Below, piece by piece: positions 13,553 to 16,393 of a stretch of DNA of 16,393 bases. Where the stretch lies: positions 22,447 through 38,839 of the forward strand of contig DEHX01000171.1 of assembly GCA_002352145.1 (NCBI GenBank), written 5' to 3'. The notes below the pieces were generated by a model, which was not told where the DNA came from, searched no databases, and saw nothing but the letters and a program-made list of their open reading frames with translations. Both the position numbers and the translations under genes were made by a program. Each line of letters opens with the position of its first letter. Position 1 is the stretch's first letter. The DNA comes from Chitinophagaceae bacterium UBA2789 (GTDB taxonomy: Bacteria; Bacteroidota; Bacteroidia; Chitinophagales; Chitinophagaceae).

Positions 13553-15446
13553 TAATTTTCTCCTCCTTCATTTTACTCCTTGCCTCTTCAATAAGACTTT
13601 CTTCATCCCAACTCATGTCATTCCCTAAGATATTGTCTTTTCGTTCATTACTCAATATTGTTTCCAGTTCTTCTATATACTCTCTTGCTGTATTAATGTA
13701 TTCTTCTTCATCTTTAATAGAAGCCAGTTTCTTAAGATTGGATTCATCCTTTTTAAAAAATATCCTGGCAGCTCTATGAGCCGTATATGAACGTACTCCC
13801 AGGTTTTTCAACACATCAACACCCATTCTTAAAGATGTATCAATTGTTTCCCTGTAAACATGAAGCATCCCGGCATTCATCAGGTCGTAGGCATCAAACC
13901 TGTTTTCAGCCCTGACATACATACGCAGATTGGGAAAATGTTTCTTAATGGTTTCTATCATTGCGAGTCGTTTATCTGGAGGCTCCAGTGCAATGATTAT
14001 TAGCTTTGCCTCAGCAGCCCCCGCTGTATGCAAGAGATCATACCGTGAGGCATCACCGTAAAAAACCTTGAAACCCATTTTTCTTAACACCTCTACCCTG
14101 TCCGAATCTACATCAAGTATAGTTAGTCCTACACCATGTGCCCTTAAAAATCTTCCTACGGTATTGCCAAAATGTCCAAATCCGGCAATAATGACCCTGT
14201 TTTTCTCATCAATGTAATCAGCCTCTTTTGGCTCAGCCTCTTTTGTTCCAAAATAGGGCTGAATCAGCTTTTCATTTATTAACAAGACCAATGGTGTCAG
14301 ACCCATACTAATAGCAACAACTGCAACCATTATATCCACAGTTTCCTTTGGTAAAATTGCTTCCTGAAGGGAGAATGAAAATAAAACGAAAGCAAACTCA
14401 CCTACCTGGCAAAGAGCAAAAGCAAATAACATGTTCTGGTCAACCCCCAATTTAAATATACGGCCAAGAAATAGCAGTACAAGTGCCTTTAGCAGCATTA
14501 ATCCAAGAACAAGGCCAGCTATCAATAATGGCTGCTCCATCACAAGATTGAAGTCGATAGATGCCCCTACTGCAATAAAGAATAACCCTAATAATAAACC
14601 TTTGAATGGATCAATATCGCTTTCCAGTTCATGCCTGTATTCGCTGTCGGCCAGAACAACGCCTGCTAAAAAAGTTCCTAAAGCCGGACTAAGCCCTACT
14701 TGAGACATTAAAACAGCAATTCCAACAACTAATAATAGTGCTGTTGCTGTAAAAACTTCTCTGAGTCTTGTTCTCGCAACAATCCGGAATACCGGCCTGA
14801 TCAAAAATCTTCCGGCAAGTATGATAGCGGCAACTGAACCTAATACGATCAGTGTTTGTGCCCAGCCGGGCAGTCCCTCCACCAATGTCCTTGTATGGTT
14901 ATCATCTGCCACAGCCACAGGTTGCTGAACAGAAAGAAGCGGGAATAAAGCCAGCATGGGAATAACTGCAATATCCTGAAATAACAAAACAGCAAATGAA
15001 CTTTGCCCGGCTGCAGTTTTCATGAGCCCTTTTTCGTTCATCGTTTGCAATACGATTGCAGTGGAAGAAAGCGATAAAATCATTCCAAGAGCTAATGACT
15101 GCCGCCAATCTAATCCAATTAACATGGCAACCGCTGCAATTAATAAAGCTGTAATCAAAACCTGCAGGCCACCTAACCCAATAATTGATTTCCTTAACCG
15201 CCATAATAATTCGGGTTCCAGTTCCAATCCAATTACAAATAGCATCATCACTACGCCAAACTCTGCAAAATGCAAAATATCTTCCCCCTCATTGCCAATA
15301 AAGCCAAGTAACGCCGGCCCGATCAGGATACCCGCCAGCAGGTATCCAAGTACGGAACCCAGCCCTAGCCTTTTAGCCAATGGAACCATCAGCACAGCCG
15401 AGGCCAGGTACACCATAGCCTGGAAGAAAAAAGAATTTTGATCCAT
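13539..15446 (-). CDS. kefB: KefB/KefC-type K+/H+ antiporter (CPA2) with RCK domain
   Basis: A 635-aa inner-membrane K+ efflux antiporter. The N-terminal CPA2 domain (about 1-395) has roughly 12 helices and typical Kef segments: GVVMMLFVIGLELEPELLWRLR, SLSSTAIVLQTMNEKG and VLLFQDIAVIPM. HELESDIDPFKGLLLGLFFI matches the regulatory HALESD loop of E. coli KefC. The cytoplasmic RCK/TrkA-N domain (about 415-535) has Rossmann GFGHFG at 422-427 and VFYGDASRYDLLHTAGA. A Glu- and Lys-rich helical tail (about 570-635) follows. KefB and KefC cannot be told apart here. The ATG is 2 nt after the stop of the upstream oxidoreductase gene, the classic Kef ancillary arrangement. The 3' end codes KEEK over the Shine-Dalgarno sequence of the next gene. 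Confidence 0.9.
   Translation of the reverse strand: MDQNSFFFQAMVYLASAVLMVPLAKRLGLGSVLGYLLAGILIGPALLGFIGNEGEDILHFAEFGVVMMLFVIGLELEPELLWRLRKSIIGLGGLQVLITALLIAAVAMLIGLDWRQSLALGMILSLSSTAIVLQTMNEKGLMKTAAGQSSFAVLLFQDIAVIPMLALFPLLSVQQPVAVADDNHTRTLVEGLPGWAQTLIVLGSVAAIILAGRFLIRPVFRIVARTRLREVFTATALLLVVGIAVLMSQVGLSPALGTFLAGVVLADSEYRHELESDIDPFKGLLLGLFFIAVGASIDFNLVMEQPLLIAGLVLGLMLLKALVLLFLGRIFKLGVDQNMLFAFALCQVGEFAFVLFSFSLQEAILPKETVDIMVAVVAISMGLTPLVLLINEKLIQPYFGTKEAEPKEADYIDEKNRVIIAGFGHFGNTVGRFLRAHGVGLTILDVDSDRVEVLRKMGFKVFYGDASRYDLLHTAGAAEAKLIIIALEPPDKRLAMIETIKKHFPNLRMYVRAENRFDAYDLMNAGMLHVYRETIDTSLRMGVDVLKNLGVRSYTAHRAARIFFKKDESNLKKLASIKDEEEYINTAREYIEELETILSNERKDNILGNDMSWDEESLIEEARSKMKEEKISGTK
13560..13568 (-). 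promoter_or_regulatory. Shine-Dalgarno sequence AAGGAGGAG for the glycosyltransferase gene
   Basis: On the minus strand AAGGAGGAG lies 7 nt before the GTG at 13552 and is embedded in the last codons of the antiporter gene. It decides the GTG start and indicates translational coupling. Other genes here mostly lack such a site, as usual for Bacteroidota. Confidence 0.65.
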
Positions 15447-15448
15447 AG

Positions 15449-16057
15449 TCAGGATTTAATTGATTCAGGTATCGGGCATAGTTCATTGAGATAGGTTACG
15501 GACTTCCATTCTTCTTCTTGTATTCGATCATTTGTGAAAGCTGTGATCAATTGCTCATATTGCAATGAATATAATTCAATATCCCCTTTTTCAAGACGAT
15601 GGGTACCATGCACTACAAATGGAGGCAGGTAGAGCATACCGCAAAGTGCAGCAGTCTGATCAAATGGTACAAGGAACTGGGAAATTGAAAAGCGGTTTCT
15701 GCCTGTCGGGCTATATACCTCCTTTGAACCTCCGCAGGAAATTGCATTAAATACTTTCTTTTTTTGTAACATTTTCCCGTTTTCACCATAGGCCCAGCCA
15801 TGTTCGAGAACAAGATCCATCCATTGCTTTATAATCGCAGGAGCACTATACCAATAAAAGGGATGTTGCCATATAATGACATCATGCTGTAAGAGCAATT
15901 TTTGCTCTTTAAATACGTCTATATCAAAGTCAGGGTATTCTTCATACAAATCATGCATTGTCACATTCTCTATTTGACTAATATGGCGGATCATACCTTT
16001 ATGTATCCTCGATTTTTCCAATGCCGGGTGTGCAAATAAAATAAGCAGTTTAGCCAT
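15449..16057 (-). CDS. KefF/KefG-like NAD(P)H quinone oxidoreductase, Kef ancillary protein
   Basis: A 202-aa flavodoxin-fold FMN protein of the NQO1-like group. In E. coli, KefF and KefG bind KefC and KefB, are needed for full channel activity and reduce quinones. The sequence has LLILFAHPALEKSRIHKG (FMN phosphate loop region), VIIWQHPFYWYSAPAIIKQW, DLVLEHGWAYGENGKML, ISCGG and CGMLYLPPFVVHGTH. All are characteristic of the KefF/KefG family rather than of general flavodoxins. Length is typical (KefF 176 aa, KefG 184 aa), with a slightly longer C-terminus. It is first in the unit and ends 2 nt before the antiporter ATG. The ATG at 16057 sits 4 nt after a -7 promoter box. Confidence 0.9.
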   Translation of the reverse strand: MAKLLILFAHPALEKSRIHKGMIRHISQIENVTMHDLYEEYPDFDIDVFKEQKLLLQHDVIIWQHPFYWYSAPAIIKQWMDLVLEHGWAYGENGKMLQKKKVFNAISCGGSKEVYSPTGRNRFSISQFLVPFDQTAALCGMLYLPPFVVHGTHRLEKGDIELYSLQYEQLITAFTNDRIQEEEWKSVTYLNELCPIPESIKS

Positions 16058-16061
16058 ATGA

Positions 16062-16093
16062 CAAGTTTAATGGATTTCAGAAAGTTTTCAAAA
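16062..16093 (-). promoter_or_regulatory. Promoter of the Kef cluster: TTTTG -33, TAAACTTG -7
   Basis: On the minus strand, TTTTG (16089-16093), a 19-nt spacer and TAAACTTG (16062-16069, one mismatch to TAnnTTTG) match the phylum consensus. The box ends 4 nt before the ATG at 16057, so the mRNA would start at or very near the start codon. Confidence 0.6.
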
Positions 16094-16141
16094 GAATGGG
16101 CATGAATACTTATACAACAGATGAAACAACCTTTTATATTA

Positions 16142-16393
16142 TTAGTTCAATACCGGCACCAGCCTGAAAAAATCTTTTCTGTTGAGGTAATAAAAAAGAA
16201 GCAGGTAGACAAGAGGAAGAAAACTCAGTATCTTCAAAAGAAATAAACCTGTATAAAAACCTGAGAGATACATGCCAGCCAATCCAATAAAACCACCCAA
16301 CAGTTGGCCGTCACTAACTGCACAGGTAACCTTGAAGCAATATGTATGCAAATCTTTATAAACCATTTTTAATGGCCTAGAGATATGATAACC
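16142..16393 (-). CDS. C-terminal part of a membrane protein of unknown function
   Basis: The frame is open from the window edge to the TAA at 16142-16144, giving 83 residues; the start is probably outside. An in-frame ATG at 16366 would give a 74-aa protein, but the reading continues upstream without a stop. A polar segment (PLKMVYKDLHTYCFKV) is followed by two hydrophobic stretches: LLGGFIGLAGMYLSGFYTGLFLL and ILSFLPLVYLLLFYYL. A short tail NRKDFFRLVPVLN ends it. The family is not recognised; the tail of a polytopic enzyme or membrane-bound glycosyltransferase would fit. It lies upstream of the Kef cluster on the same strand, 84 nt away, with a promoter between. Confidence 0.6.
   Translation of the reverse strand, partial: GYHISRPLKMVYKDLHTYCFKVTCAVSDGQLLGGFIGLAGMYLSGFYTGLFLLKILSFLPLVYLLLFYYLNRKDFFRLVPVLN

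Noticed and set aside
15022..15441. 139-aa open frame antisense to the Kef antiporter
   Set aside because: It mirrors the membrane-domain codons of a well-recognised gene and shows no family features of its own; other long antisense frames (for example 11513-11911 and 3104-3511) are rejected for the same reason.

Overview
The window looks like a chromosomal housekeeping segment of a Bacteroidota bacterium, most likely from the Chitinophagaceae or a close relative; the family-level call is inference. Evidence for the phylum is of several kinds. Most promoters carry the Bacteroidota -7 element TAnnTTTG, sometimes with TTTG about 19-20 nt upstream. Shine-Dalgarno sequences are mostly absent. Four predicted Sec signal peptides all leave Gln at +1. 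One lipoprotein has the CxK(D/E)-type surface-export signature. A PafA-type alkaline phosphatase and an mlaEFD operon lacking mlaB and mlaC also fit. No phage, insertion sequence, CRISPR array or known defence system was seen.

Layout. 1-2106 (+): the 3' part of mtaB (tRNA ms2t6A37 methylthiotransferase), followed after 3 nt by a TTG-started secreted protein of unknown function. 2145-4671 (-): the compact operon mlaE-mlaF-mlaD, a phospholipid ABC transporter, whose MlaD has three helical repeats. 4712-5939: two valine tRNAs, tRNA-Val(GAC) on minus and tRNA-Val(TAC) on plus, flank a small conserved protein and tag (3-methyladenine DNA glycosylase I). Each tRNA has its own hairpin terminator. 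5954-9276: small envelope genes (a PKD surface lipoprotein, a secreted unknown protein, a monohaem cytochrome c lipoprotein, an NTF2-like lipoprotein) and one MFS transporter. 9362-12393 (+): the phosphatase PafA, a secreted CotH-like kinase-fold protein, and an acyl-CoA-binding protein. 12383-16057 (-): a tightly coupled cluster of a KefF/KefG-like quinone oxidoreductase, a KefB/C-type K+/H+ antiporter and a GT4 glycosyltransferase. 16142-16393 (-): the C-terminal part of a membrane protein running off the window.

How the genes work together. The Mla genes serve lipid transport across the envelope. The Kef pair serves K+ efflux and acidification during electrophile stress. PafA releases phosphate from organic esters outside the cytoplasm. 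MtaB and the two tRNA-Val genes belong to translation; GAC plus TAC together can read all four valine codons.

The most interesting signals are regulatory and contextual rather than a clear new system. Several promoters sit only 4-8 nt upstream of the start codon, implying leaderless or nearly leaderless mRNAs. The tag and tRNA-Val(TAC) promoters lie back to back, 1 nt apart. A secreted kinase-fold protein lies next to a secreted phosphatase. A glycosyltransferase is translationally coupled to a Kef antiporter through an unusually strong Shine-Dalgarno sequence.
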